64,000 nt of DNA from Bacteroidales bacterium (GTDB lineage: Bacteria; Bacteroidota; Bacteroidia; Bacteroidales; Marinilabiliaceae): positions 122,007-186,006 of the forward strand of contig SUWW01000007.1 of assembly GCA_015061285.1 (NCBI GenBank), in the 5' to 3' direction. Position 1 is the stretch's first letter; each line of letters begins with the position of its first letter. Shown here one piece after another: positions 51,403-61,100 of the stretch. The notes under the pieces were generated by a model. The model made no database searches. It worked only from the letters and a program-made list of their open reading frames with translations, and was not told the origin of the DNA. The translations under genes and the position numbers were made by a program.

Positions 51403-53064
51403 ATGAAACAAAAACTTTTATTTCTGATAGCATTAATGCATTATGTTATTATGCTAAATATGGTTACTGCATGTGATGATAAAGAAGAAGATTTATCTCC
51501 CATACTCAACAAAGATTTTAGTTATACCGTTGAAGGGAATATGGTCTTAGTACAGACGTCTATAAAAGATTATACAACGTGGGTCACGGTTACAGATAAT
51601 GGTGCTAAATATTTCGAAAATAACGGATATATAAAAGTACTTTTAACTGATGCTGGAACATACACATTGACATTTACTTATAGATATAGTCCATATGATT
51701 CTTATACCTCGGAGGAGTTTTCCGTAACAATCCAATCTGATTATAAACCTATATTGAATACAGATTTCACTATTGATACTTTTGATAATTATATTGTAGC
51801 TCATAGCGAATTGGATTGTGACGAAATGTGGATTACATGTGCAGATAGTACGTATTTGTTGACTGATGGGAATGTGTCTATTCCTACAGCTGGTTTGGGA
51901 AATTACAATTTGACGTTTTCATATAAAAACAATTCTAAGATATATACATCAGAGATATTTGTAGTAGATGTTACTACTCCCGTTGTAGACGTTGATTTCA
52001 ATGTCTCAATCTCTGATAATAATGTTACGATAAAATGTGACCGTGATTATAAGTTGATGTGGGTTACATTTTTGGATAACAATTTTGTTTTGATGAATGG
52101 GGAAGTTACCATACCATTACCGAGTGTAGGAACACATAGTATGACATTTTCGTATGAAGATAAAGAAGAAACATATACATCTAATAAATTTGAAGTTACC
52201 ACCGATTTCCCTGTGAATGGTACGGATTATATAGTTTCTGTTTCAGGTAATTATGTTACAATTGAAAATATGCGCATCGATAATTATAAGTATTATAATG
52301 CATATGTTAATTATTCTGATTCTACTTATTCTCTGATAAATAAATCCAAATATAATAAGGTTCGAATATTCATTAGAGAACCTGGTACATATAGTATGAG
52401 TTTCTTCTACAAAGAAGAGGAAAAGAGCGAGTTTTATGTTACAATAGAAACAGAGTATATGTCTAATATTCAAGCTGTTGATTTGGGGTTATCTGTAAAG
52501 TGGGCAAATATGAACATTGATGCATCTTCGCCAGAAGAGGTTGGTTATTACTACTCTTGGGGAAATACTGAAGGGTTGCAAAAAGTTTCTTATGGAGCTG
52601 ATAAATATCATAAACTTACAAAATATTGTACTGAAAGTGAATATGGTGAAAATGGTTTTACTGATAATCTTACAACTCTCGAACCTATAGATGATATTGC
52701 ATACGTTAGACTTGGTGGAAATTGGAGAATGCCGACAGCCGAGGAATGCTTAGAACTAGTAGAAAATACGAAATATGAATGGTGCGATAATTACAATGAT
52801 TCTGGCGTGGCAGGTATTATTCTTACAAGTAAAATTGATGGTTATACAAACGAATCGATATTCTTGCCTGTAACAGGTGATTATGTTTTTGGTTATATAG
52901 CATTTTATTGGTCATCGTCTTTATGTTATTGGGCAAGACATTATACATCAGACAAGGCAGAAACGTTATATATAAATGGTTCCAAAAAGCCTGGTGCGGA
53001 TGATCAATATTCGAAAGAAAGCCGTAATGAATCATTTCCTATTCGACCAGTGTGTACAAAATAA
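51403..53064 (+). CDS. Lipoprotein with four Ig-like repeats and a C-terminal FISUMP domain
   Basis: A 553-residue protein with lipoprotein acceptor Cys24 (M-V-T-A-C). Four tandem repeats of about 75-85 residues follow (about 30-355), each opening with a D-F or D-Y, containing W-V-T or W-I-T, and closing with 'G-T-Y-x-(L/M)-x-F-x-Y' and 'Y-T-S'. The last 190 residues match the Fibrobacter succinogenes major paralogous domain (V-D-L-G-L-S-V-K-W-A, N-W-R-M-P-T-A-E-E, Y-W-S-S-S, I-R-P-V), a surface-associated module of unknown function common in Bacteroidales lipoproteins. The gene starts 6 bp after its neighbour and is AT-rich throughout, unlike the genes further out on either side. Confidence 0.85.
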   Translation: MKQKLLFLIALMHYVIMLNMVTACDDKEEDLSPILNKDFSYTVEGNMVLVQTSIKDYTTWVTVTDNGAKYFENNGYIKVLLTDAGTYTLTFTYRYSPYDSYTSEEFSVTIQSDYKPILNTDFTIDTFDNYIVAHSELDCDEMWITCADSTYLLTDGNVSIPTAGLGNYNLTFSYKNNSKIYTSEIFVVDVTTPVVDVDFNVSISDNNVTIKCDRDYKLMWVTFLDNNFVLMNGEVTIPLPSVGTHSMTFSYEDKEETYTSNKFEVTTDFPVNGTDYIVSVSGNYVTIENMRIDNYKYYNAYVNYSDSTYSLINKSKYNKVRIFIREPGTYSMSFFYKEEEKSEFYVTIETEYMSNIQAVDLGLSVKWANMNIDASSPEEVGYYYSWGNTEGLQKVSYGADKYHKLTKYCTESEYGENGFTDNLTTLEPIDDIAYVRLGGNWRMPTAEECLELVENTKYEWCDNYNDSGVAGIILTSKIDGYTNESIFLPVTGDYVFGYIAFYWSSSLCYWARHYTSDKAETLYINGSKKPGADDQYSKESRNESFPIRPVCTK

Positions 53065-53119
53065 TGTTATTTACATACTTTATAATAATATCACAATATA
53101 AACCAATAAGAATCATAAA

Positions 53120-56100
53120 ATGAGATTATTAATAGTAATTGTTGCTTTTTGCTTATATGGAGTAGCGTCGTGGTCTCAAGATATTACCTCAGGTCACTAT
53201 GTGATAGAAGTGAATCAACGATTTAACAGCTCCAACCATTGCGATGATGGCTACCCATCGTTGTCGAAAGCAACTTTTACTATTTATAAAGATGATAGTA
53301 CACTAGAAAAAAAGGAATGTAAAGGTGTCCGGCATTCAGATAGTTACTTTACTGCTAAAACTTCGTTTAATTTAGATAAAAATAGATATAATGCTTTTAC
53401 GTCGATTGAGTTTTATGATGAGACAAGAGGCATAGGTAGGAAAGGTAATACATTTACAGACTCTAAAAAAATTCAAAAGAGTGATTTGCACATAGGTGAG
53501 AATACTATTACTCCTAATTGTGAAGGTAGTGCAAAATGCTCACCACGACATACAGAAGGTTATACAATACGCACGTCAATTATTATTGATAATCCTATAG
53601 ATATAGAAATTATTGGGGAAAAAGAATCTTATTCGGTAGAGAAGGATGAATTGCTATTGCAATTGGACGATTTCTATGAAAATGGTAAAGGTTTTGAAAT
53701 ACAATATAAATGTGAAAATGCCGACATCAAAAATTGGCAACGTATATACAACAACAATAAAAAAATAACATCTGGTGGATTATTGAGTCTAAGGTACGAA
53801 GATATAGTAGGTAAATTTTCTGATAGTAATAAAGCATACAACGACTGTTCGGGAAAGGTTATAGGACTTCGTATTGTCAAAACTCTGTTGGATCAAACAA
53901 AAACATGCGGAAACACTATTGAGGTGCGTTTTTGTTTTCAAGGGCCAGATTTTTATGTAGAAAATATACGCCGACCAGAGTGCAATCATGGAAACATTGA
54001 TATAAGAGTAATTGTTACTCCCGGAACTTCTAATTATAAAATGGATGATAGTACTTTTACTAATTATAGTTGGGTGGTATCCAAAAAAGGTGATAGTACA
54101 AGTCCAACTATAGGTGTCTCAAACGGCGTAAGTAAAGTTAAATTTGAACCTGAAGGTAATAACAGGTATAAACTAACACCAGAAGGGGAAATAATAAATA
54201 ATGATAACGTTGAAAGTGATGGCGGTTCTTATTTATTGCAACTTCAGGTATTGGATGAATATGGGAATCATAAAGACCTTGATTTCGCATTTAGAGAGTT
54301 CTCTATCCCTGCGAAATTACCTAAGATAGAAGTAACGCAAGACACTACATCCTTATTCACATACAAAGGAATAAACTACCATCTCTTTAGTACAAATGAA
54401 CCATACGTTGTTCTGAATATAACCGATGATGATCATTCCGTGCTTGGGCGTATGCCATATAAGATTTATAATAAGAAAGACTCATTATTGGCAGAGATAA
54501 CTGGGAAGATAAAGATTGATGAAGAAAAGATTGAAAAAGAAAGGGATAGTATCTATGTTGAAGTAGGAAAAGGGAGAAACGCTTTTGATAAGCAGTGCGC
54601 AGAAGAATGGTATAATAAGAATCAGAACAACGATACAGTAAGACTTTTTACGCGTAATTCTATTTATTTAGAAAATGTAGGCATGGTGAGCGGAATTTGT
54701 GCAGTAGAAGATGATGGCTTTACATATTTATATAGTTCAGGTAACGTTTATTTGAAAATACAAGGAATTTGGGGAGCTACTACTTATGGATATAAGTATT
54801 ATTATGAGTCTTCCAACGATTCTTATAAGTTCGAAAATGAATATGGAAATTACAAAATATGGCATAATGGTAATATTGTAGATATTTCTCCCCACGTGGG
54901 GTATGCATTTGTTGTAGGAAATGCCCGATATCTTTTGTTAAGTCAACCAAAGACGCAAGTAAGTACGGAAAAATATTTTTATCTATATGACTTGACATCA
55001 AGTGAACCAGAACAATTCAATAGCGTTTGCAGTGAATTCCAAAGCGACTTGAGCGACAGATACCAACTTTTCCTATATGGTGGTGACGAAATTATTGCCT
55101 TGAAAAATAAAAATATACACACTTACACTATTAAAAGAAGTCAACAAGGAATAGATTTGGAGAAAAAATCGGAACCTAAAACTACCATAAATGCCCCCGC
55201 ATCACCATCGAAAATCTTAATAGGAGAAAATTCGATTTCTTACACAGCGATAGATGGGAAATCGTATGAAGAATATTACAAAGTCCCTGAAAAAACGACA
55301 TTTATCACAAAGTTCGATATAGAAAAATCAACTTTGTTCACATCATCGAAGTTTGACGATAGGTGGAAACTCAAAAAGGAGAGATATTGGCAACAATACT
55401 ACCTCCAACATTATGGCTATCATGTCCGTGGCATCAAAATAAATCAAGATGATAAACTAACATTGATTGATAACGATGGTTGTTCATACACCATTCATTA
55501 TCGAGTTAATGTGCTTGATGGTCCAAAAGTGGAGTTTGAAAAGGGCTATCCACATAATCCTCAAGGGATAAATACTGCAAATGGAGAAGCAAAACTCAAA
55601 GTGTACCCAGGCGGTGACGCCCAATATTACTACAATGGGAATAAAATCGAGGACGATTATCAAATAACTCTAACTGGATTGCCATGGGGAAAGACGATTG
55701 TACCATTCGATGATGAGAATGGCGATCTCATATATGAATATCCTATTTATCTTAAACCCAAAATCAAATTTGAGACAACGCCGCAAACATGTTCATCGGC
55801 CAATGGACAGATAATTCCTCAAAACATAGAAACAAAATCTAACGATGTAGGTTCGGCAACTTGGTGGCAGGTTCAAAATCTCTCGAATGGTAGTGGCAAT
55901 AAATGGGTAGACGGATTGGACAATTTGAAAGCAGGTTCGTATAAGGTACGTGGCTTATTTGGCAACGACACTATACCATTTGATACTACGTTAATAGTGC
56001 GCAACGAAATATTTGATGTAAGTGTGGAAAGCATAGCCGATGCCACTGAAATAGGCGGCACTGGCAGTGTGAAACTAATTAGCAACTACAACAATATAAG

Positions 56101-59100
56101 TGCAAATTGTAGCTATACTCCAAATTCGAAAGAAGATGGAGAACTATATATTCATTCCTACAAAGACATCCCAGCTGGCACATATAAATGGACTATCACA
56201 CACGATGTTTGCTCGATACCAATAGAATTTGAGATAAAAGCCCCCAAGGTTGAACTTGTCAATTCGTGGATTGAACACGATGTTGATAATAAGAAGATAA
56301 CGGTGCATATGGAGGGAAAGAAAGATGATGACGGCCTTATAAGCAGCTATCAGTTCACTCTCGATGGAAAACCATTTGACGTAGAAACAACTATTACCAA
56401 CCTTCAAGAGGGTAAAGAGTCTATATTACGTTTGGAATATAGTACTAAGAATGTCAAGCAAACGCCATTGGAACTATGCAAAATAAGCCATAAGGTTGAT
56501 TTCTCTCCTAATGCTTTTGCCGACACTACATACAATGCTAAGCGCTGCCCAAGCCAGTCGGGGCATGTTACTCTAAAGGACGCGAGCGGTGGTGAATTGG
56601 CGATAGATAATAGTAATCAATACGAAAAAATAGAAAAAGAAGATCTGTATATTCCCAATAATCCCAATGATACAATAACTCACCATACTTTGCATTTCCG
56701 CAAGACAGAAACCATCAGCGCTAATTATGATTTTGGAGAAATAGAAAACATAACAGTGCACGATGTAAGCAATGTTGTTATAGCAGAGCCTAAGCAACCA
56801 TATATCAGAATAGCTAAGTTGGATGTTACGTGCAAAGGCTCTGGCAATGGAGAACTATATATCGATGATGCTCAAAACGTGCGCGGAGCAGCGCAATATA
56901 GTTTAGATAAAAAGAATTGGTATTTGTCGTCAGATACAATAAAAGGACAAGTGCCTAAAACATATCATATATACACCCGCGATAGTGAGTGTACTTCAGA
57001 TACAATTTTTTGTGATATAGAAATAAAAGAACCCACCGACACATTGCAAGTTTCAATAGCTGACAACGGCATCACCAATCCTACATGCGCTAATAACGAT
57101 GGCAAAATAGTGTTGGAAGCATCTGGCGGTTGGGGTGACTATCTTGCTTACACGCGTAAGCTAACGGCTGAAGAGTATGAAAATGCTTTGGATACAACGG
57201 ACACAGATAAAAAACTTCGTATAGAAGGTCTCAAATTTGGCAATCATACGATATACGTACACGATGGAGGTGGCTGTGTAGTGGCGGTGGAAGCTGATCT
57301 AAAACAATACGACTCTCCGCAAATAACCAATACAACCACAATTCCAGCCCGATGCTACGGCAGCGCCGATGGTGAGATTGTCATCAATGCTGTAACCGTA
57401 GATTGCTCTGTAGAGGATAAACCATTGTCGTTATTAATCGAAGGTCGCAGCGACACGTTGATTCTTACCAATCCTTATAAAACAACCATCAAAGACCTTT
57501 CGAAAGGAAGCTACAACCTGCGGTTGATAGATGTCAATGACTGTCCGTCGGTGCTATACAACGTCCCCATCTCCCAGCCCGAACCGCTCAAGGTGGAAGC
57601 GCGCCTGCTCGACGGTGGCCGCATACGATACAAAGGCGGCAACAAAGGCCGCATGGAGGTGAAAGTCTCGGGCGGCAATGTGGGTATAGATTCCGTTTTC
57701 TATAACAACAGTAATGTCTTGGTATCTATGGGTGTGCCCTACATAGTGGAAGGCATGAGTGCAGGACCTATAAGTATAACAGCCTCCGACCGTTACAACT
57801 GTCCGTGCAACGATACCACACTCACGTTCATCGAACCCGAAGAGCCAATCACGATAGAGGCGGAGTCGCAGGCGGCACTCTGCCATGCACAAACAGGCTC
57901 AGTGAAGGTGACGGCAACGGGCGGCTGGGGCGACCACAGAATACGCCTCGTGGGTGAGCGAGAAAGTCGCAATAGTGGCGACAAATCGGAGGTGACATTC
58001 CAAAGCCTATACGCAGGCGATTACGAAATAGAGGTAGAGGATAAATATGGCGCAACAGCCACTCAGAGCGTTCGCGTAGATGCGCCAGAGCCAATATCGC
58101 ACGAACTAATCACTACGCCCGACAACTGCGACGGCAATGGCAGCGCCACTATAAAACTGTCTGGCGGTATGCCCGATTATACAACGATATTCGTGGTAGG
58201 CACAGACACTACAAAAATTGCGGGTAGCACCGTAAATATTGGCAACCTTGTAGGCGGTCGTGAATATACACTCACCACAAGGGATGCCAATGCGTGCGAG
58301 AGCGTGATAGCCTTCCCGCAGCCCGATAATCGTTTGACAGCTGAGATTAAGTATGCATATAATGCCAATGGCAGTGCAACCCTCACAGCAGAGGTGAAGG
58401 GCGGCATAGCACCATATATATACAAATGGCGCAACGTGAGCAGCGGCGAGGACCTCGGAACATCCCCGACACAGACTGTGACAAAGAGCGGACTCTATCG
58501 CCTCGAGATAGCTGATGCAAGTGGTTGCTCATATAAGACTATGCAGGACGTGCTGATGGCAGGCTCGATAGTGATGCGAGTGAAGTCGGTAACGCGCACT
58601 ACAAATCCACTGAACAACGATGGCACAGCCACCATAATCTGCAAAGCTACGCAGGAGGTGAACCTGAGATTGTATCACCTCGAACCTGACACGTGGACAA
58701 CTATTCAGAACGCTACCACCACGATAAACCTCGAAGGCTTGCAGTGGGGGCACTACTGCGTGGAGGGCGAGTTGGACAACGGCAATATGCAGACGGCTAT
58801 GTTCGAAATTGCGCCATACGTAGAGATGAAAGTAATTAAGACAGCCGTGAAGCACGTCTCAGCACCCGGCAGAAACGATGCGAGCGTAGTGGTGGATTTC
58901 GATGGCGGCATAGCACCATACGTACTAAATAGTGCAACTTATCCGACTGGCCATATAGAACTCGAAAATCTTGCGGCTGGCAAAATAACATTATCGATAG
59001 TCGATAGCACAGGAAACATACTCACCAAAGACGTAGAGATACTTGAGCCAAAGCAGCCACTTGTAGTTACACCATCAAGAGTAGACTCCGCATCTTGCTT

Positions 59101-61042
59101 TAGCTATTCCGACGGTTCGGTGCAACTTACAGCAACAGGTGGCTGGTCTGGCTATCAGTTTGCAAATGGCAATGGTGATTATAGAAACAGCGCATATTTC
59201 GGCTCACTCAACGCTGGCGAACGCATCTTCAAGGTGGTGGATAAGTATGGCGTAGAGGACAGCGTGAAGGTGACTGTAAGCGAACCAGATATGCTGAGGG
59301 CTTCGGTGGCTGCCATCGACAGCGTATCGTGCAAGGGATTGAACGACGGCGCGGCGCGTTTCACGGTGACAGGCGGCACAGCACCATACCGCACCATATA
59401 CGAGAAGGAGACGCTTGACGGCACTGACGTGGAGAATCTACTCTCAGGCTCATACGTGATGAAATTCACCGATAGCCACAATTGCAAGTCGCCCGACACC
59501 ATAAGCATCTATATCCCCGAACCAGACCTTTTGGAACTTGCCAATGCCTATGTGACGCATACCACGTGCGAACTCGACAACGGAAAGATAGCTATAGAGG
59601 TGAAAGGCGGCTCGCTGCCGTACAGATATGAATGGAAGGAGAACGGAGCTACATACAGCGGTGCAAAGACTGTAAATATGGTCAGAAGCGAGGCTGAAAA
59701 CCTGAAGCAGAACGCCAGCTACCTCATAGACATAACAGACTCTCACGGCTGCACGACCCAATATAAGAAGCAGATAGAGCATTCAGATAATCCGCGAGTG
59801 CTTGGCGTGGCAACAACCGATGTGCTCTGCTACGGATCGTCGGACGGTATAGCTGAGGTCGACTCGTCGCAAGTGAAGTGGGGCTATCCCAAGGTTAATT
59901 ATCACCTCACTTGGCCACAAGGTCAGACGGGTGTGATGTCGGTAAATACGCTGCCTGCGGGTAGACACACGGTGCGAATCACCGACGACAACAATTGCAC
60001 GACGACGAGAGAATTTACAGTAGGTACGCCCGAGCCGGTGAAGAATCACTTGGCGAGTGTGCGCGATGCGCTCTGCTATAGCTATAGCGATGGACGCATT
60101 GAGACGCATACCACGGGCGGTGTTGGCGATTATACGTATGTATGGAATACGGGCGAGACGACATCTTATGCCGATAGCCTCAAAGCAGGATTGTACACAA
60201 TAGTAGTCACCGACAGCCACGAATGTATCGATTCGGCTACTTATGAAGTCGGCGAGCCAGAGGAACTGAAGGTCAACCTTGGCAACGACTTGTTGATTTG
60301 CCCGGGTAATATCCACGTGTTCGATGCAGGCGAGTATGCCACGTATTCATGGCGCAGCGTGGCATCGGGCGAAGAGATAGAGACAGAACGCTATTTGGCC
60401 ACAGGCGACGAGGACGACTATGCCATCAAAGTCACCGACGAGATAGGCTGCATAGCCCGCGATACGGTGAATATCACCATTGGCGAGAATGCCCTCGAGG
60501 CCAATTTCCTCATGGCGTCCGATGCGGCGGTGAACGACACGATAATGCTTGTGGAACTATCGAATCTGCCTGTAGATAGCGTGCGTTGGGAGTATGAACC
60601 TCTTACTGTTGTCGATATTGATGATGCCGAGAGTTATATGCTCAACCTGTCGGCGGAGAACACAGGTCGCTACTACATAACTATGTGGGCCTACTCAGGC
60701 GGTTGCGAATCGTTCGAACAGAAGTTTATCGATATATACGAAGCTGTGGCAGACACCAGCAACTTCAAGATAGGTTACGACCCACTCATCAAGCAGGCAA
60801 AGGTCAGCCCGAACCCCAACGATGGCGAGTTTGACCTGATTATCGTGCTGCGCGAGACATACGACATCGACGTTACGGTTTACGATGTGAATAACGGCAG
60901 ACAGGTGGAGCACGTTGTGTTGAAGGATTCCGATAGATACAACACGCGTCTCAACATCAAGCAATGGGGTAGCGGAATCTTTGTGCTGTCTATAGTGTCG
61001 GGTACTGAACGAAGAGCTATTAAGGTGTTGTGTGTTAGGTAA
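53120..61042 (+). CDS. Large SprB-repeat surface protein with type A T9SS sorting domain
   Basis: A 2,640-residue exported protein. The signal peptide ends at about residue 20 (A-S-W-S-Q). Residues about 20-1,250 have no clear family; the 500-750 region contains strands reminiscent of a beta-propeller. From about residue 1,250 to 2,420 there are about 12 SprB-like repeats ending in D-x-x-x-C motifs (for example V-T-D-S-H-E-C). Two Ig-like segments follow, and the last about 80 residues are a type A sorting domain (V-S-P-N-P-N-D-G, then a V-Y-D-V-N-N-G strand and a final K-V-L segment), which directs T9SS export and anchoring or release. Unlike the giant adhesin it has no PorP/SprF gene next to it, as expected for type A clients. 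GC rises from about 28-38% to over 60% around 56.8-57.5 kb, inside the gene. Confidence 0.9.
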   Translation: MRLLIVIVAFCLYGVASWSQDITSGHYVIEVNQRFNSSNHCDDGYPSLSKATFTIYKDDSTLEKKECKGVRHSDSYFTAKTSFNLDKNRYNAFTSIEFYDETRGIGRKGNTFTDSKKIQKSDLHIGENTITPNCEGSAKCSPRHTEGYTIRTSIIIDNPIDIEIIGEKESYSVEKDELLLQLDDFYENGKGFEIQYKCENADIKNWQRIYNNNKKITSGGLLSLRYEDIVGKFSDSNKAYNDCSGKVIGLRIVKTLLDQTKTCGNTIEVRFCFQGPDFYVENIRRPECNHGNIDIRVIVTPGTSNYKMDDSTFTNYSWVVSKKGDSTSPTIGVSNGVSKVKFEPEGNNRYKLTPEGEIINNDNVESDGGSYLLQLQVLDEYGNHKDLDFAFREFSIPAKLPKIEVTQDTTSLFTYKGINYHLFSTNEPYVVLNITDDDHSVLGRMPYKIYNKKDSLLAEITGKIKIDEEKIEKERDSIYVEVGKGRNAFDKQCAEEWYNKNQNNDTVRLFTRNSIYLENVGMVSGICAVEDDGFTYLYSSGNVYLKIQGIWGATTYGYKYYYESSNDSYKFENEYGNYKIWHNGNIVDISPHVGYAFVVGNARYLLLSQPKTQVSTEKYFYLYDLTSSEPEQFNSVCSEFQSDLSDRYQLFLYGGDEIIALKNKNIHTYTIKRSQQGIDLEKKSEPKTTINAPASPSKILIGENSISYTAIDGKSYEEYYKVPEKTTFITKFDIEKSTLFTSSKFDDRWKLKKERYWQQYYLQHYGYHVRGIKINQDDKLTLIDNDGCSYTIHYRVNVLDGPKVEFEKGYPHNPQGINTANGEAKLKVYPGGDAQYYYNGNKIEDDYQITLTGLPWGKTIVPFDDENGDLIYEYPIYLKPKIKFETTPQTCSSANGQIIPQNIETKSNDVGSATWWQVQNLSNGSGNKWVDGLDNLKAGSYKVRGLFGNDTIPFDTTLIVRNEIFDVSVESIADATEIGGTGSVKLISNYNNISANCSYTPNSKEDGELYIHSYKDIPAGTYKWTITHDVCSIPIEFEIKAPKVELVNSWIEHDVDNKKITVHMEGKKDDDGLISSYQFTLDGKPFDVETTITNLQEGKESILRLEYSTKNVKQTPLELCKISHKVDFSPNAFADTTYNAKRCPSQSGHVTLKDASGGELAIDNSNQYEKIEKEDLYIPNNPNDTITHHTLHFRKTETISANYDFGEIENITVHDVSNVVIAEPKQPYIRIAKLDVTCKGSGNGELYIDDAQNVRGAAQYSLDKKNWYLSSDTIKGQVPKTYHIYTRDSECTSDTIFCDIEIKEPTDTLQVSIADNGITNPTCANNDGKIVLEASGGWGDYLAYTRKLTAEEYENALDTTDTDKKLRIEGLKFGNHTIYVHDGGGCVVAVEADLKQYDSPQITNTTTIPARCYGSADGEIVINAVTVDCSVEDKPLSLLIEGRSDTLILTNPYKTTIKDLSKGSYNLRLIDVNDCPSVLYNVPISQPEPLKVEARLLDGGRIRYKGGNKGRMEVKVSGGNVGIDSVFYNNSNVLVSMGVPYIVEGMSAGPISITASDRYNCPCNDTTLTFIEPEEPITIEAESQAALCHAQTGSVKVTATGGWGDHRIRLVGERESRNSGDKSEVTFQSLYAGDYEIEVEDKYGATATQSVRVDAPEPISHELITTPDNCDGNGSATIKLSGGMPDYTTIFVVGTDTTKIAGSTVNIGNLVGGREYTLTTRDANACESVIAFPQPDNRLTAEIKYAYNANGSATLTAEVKGGIAPYIYKWRNVSSGEDLGTSPTQTVTKSGLYRLEIADASGCSYKTMQDVLMAGSIVMRVKSVTRTTNPLNNDGTATIICKATQEVNLRLYHLEPDTWTTIQNATTTINLEGLQWGHYCVEGELDNGNMQTAMFEIAPYVEMKVIKTAVKHVSAPGRNDASVVVDFDGGIAPYVLNSATYPTGHIELENLAAGKITLSIVDSTGNILTKDVEILEPKQPLVVTPSRVDSASCFSYSDGSVQLTATGGWSGYQFANGNGDYRNSAYFGSLNAGERIFKVVDKYGVEDSVKVTVSEPDMLRASVAAIDSVSCKGLNDGAARFTVTGGTAPYRTIYEKETLDGTDVENLLSGSYVMKFTDSHNCKSPDTISIYIPEPDLLELANAYVTHTTCELDNGKIAIEVKGGSLPYRYEWKENGATYSGAKTVNMVRSEAENLKQNASYLIDITDSHGCTTQYKKQIEHSDNPRVLGVATTDVLCYGSSDGIAEVDSSQVKWGYPKVNYHLTWPQGQTGVMSVNTLPAGRHTVRITDDNNCTTTREFTVGTPEPVKNHLASVRDALCYSYSDGRIETHTTGGVGDYTYVWNTGETTSYADSLKAGLYTIVVTDSHECIDSATYEVGEPEELKVNLGNDLLICPGNIHVFDAGEYATYSWRSVASGEEIETERYLATGDEDDYAIKVTDEIGCIARDTVNITIGENALEANFLMASDAAVNDTIMLVELSNLPVDSVRWEYEPLTVVDIDDAESYMLNLSAENTGRYYITMWAYSGGCESFEQKFIDIYEAVADTSNFKIGYDPLIKQAKVSPNPNDGEFDLIIVLRETYDIDVTVYDVNNGRQVEHVVLKDSDRYNTRLNIKQWGSGIFVLSIVSGTERRAIKVLCVR

Positions 61043-61100
61043 ATTGAAAATTGAAAATGGAGAATTGAAAATTGAAAGTTGAAAGTTGAGAATTGAAAAT
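61042..61100 (+). repeat. AATTGAAAATTGAAAA-type tandem spacer
   Basis: Imperfect tandem units of AATTGAAA, GAATTGAAA and AAGTTGA fill the gap exactly from the stop of the SprB-like gene to the ATG of the RhuM gene. The same type is present, inverted, at 27725-27742. Confidence 0.8.
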
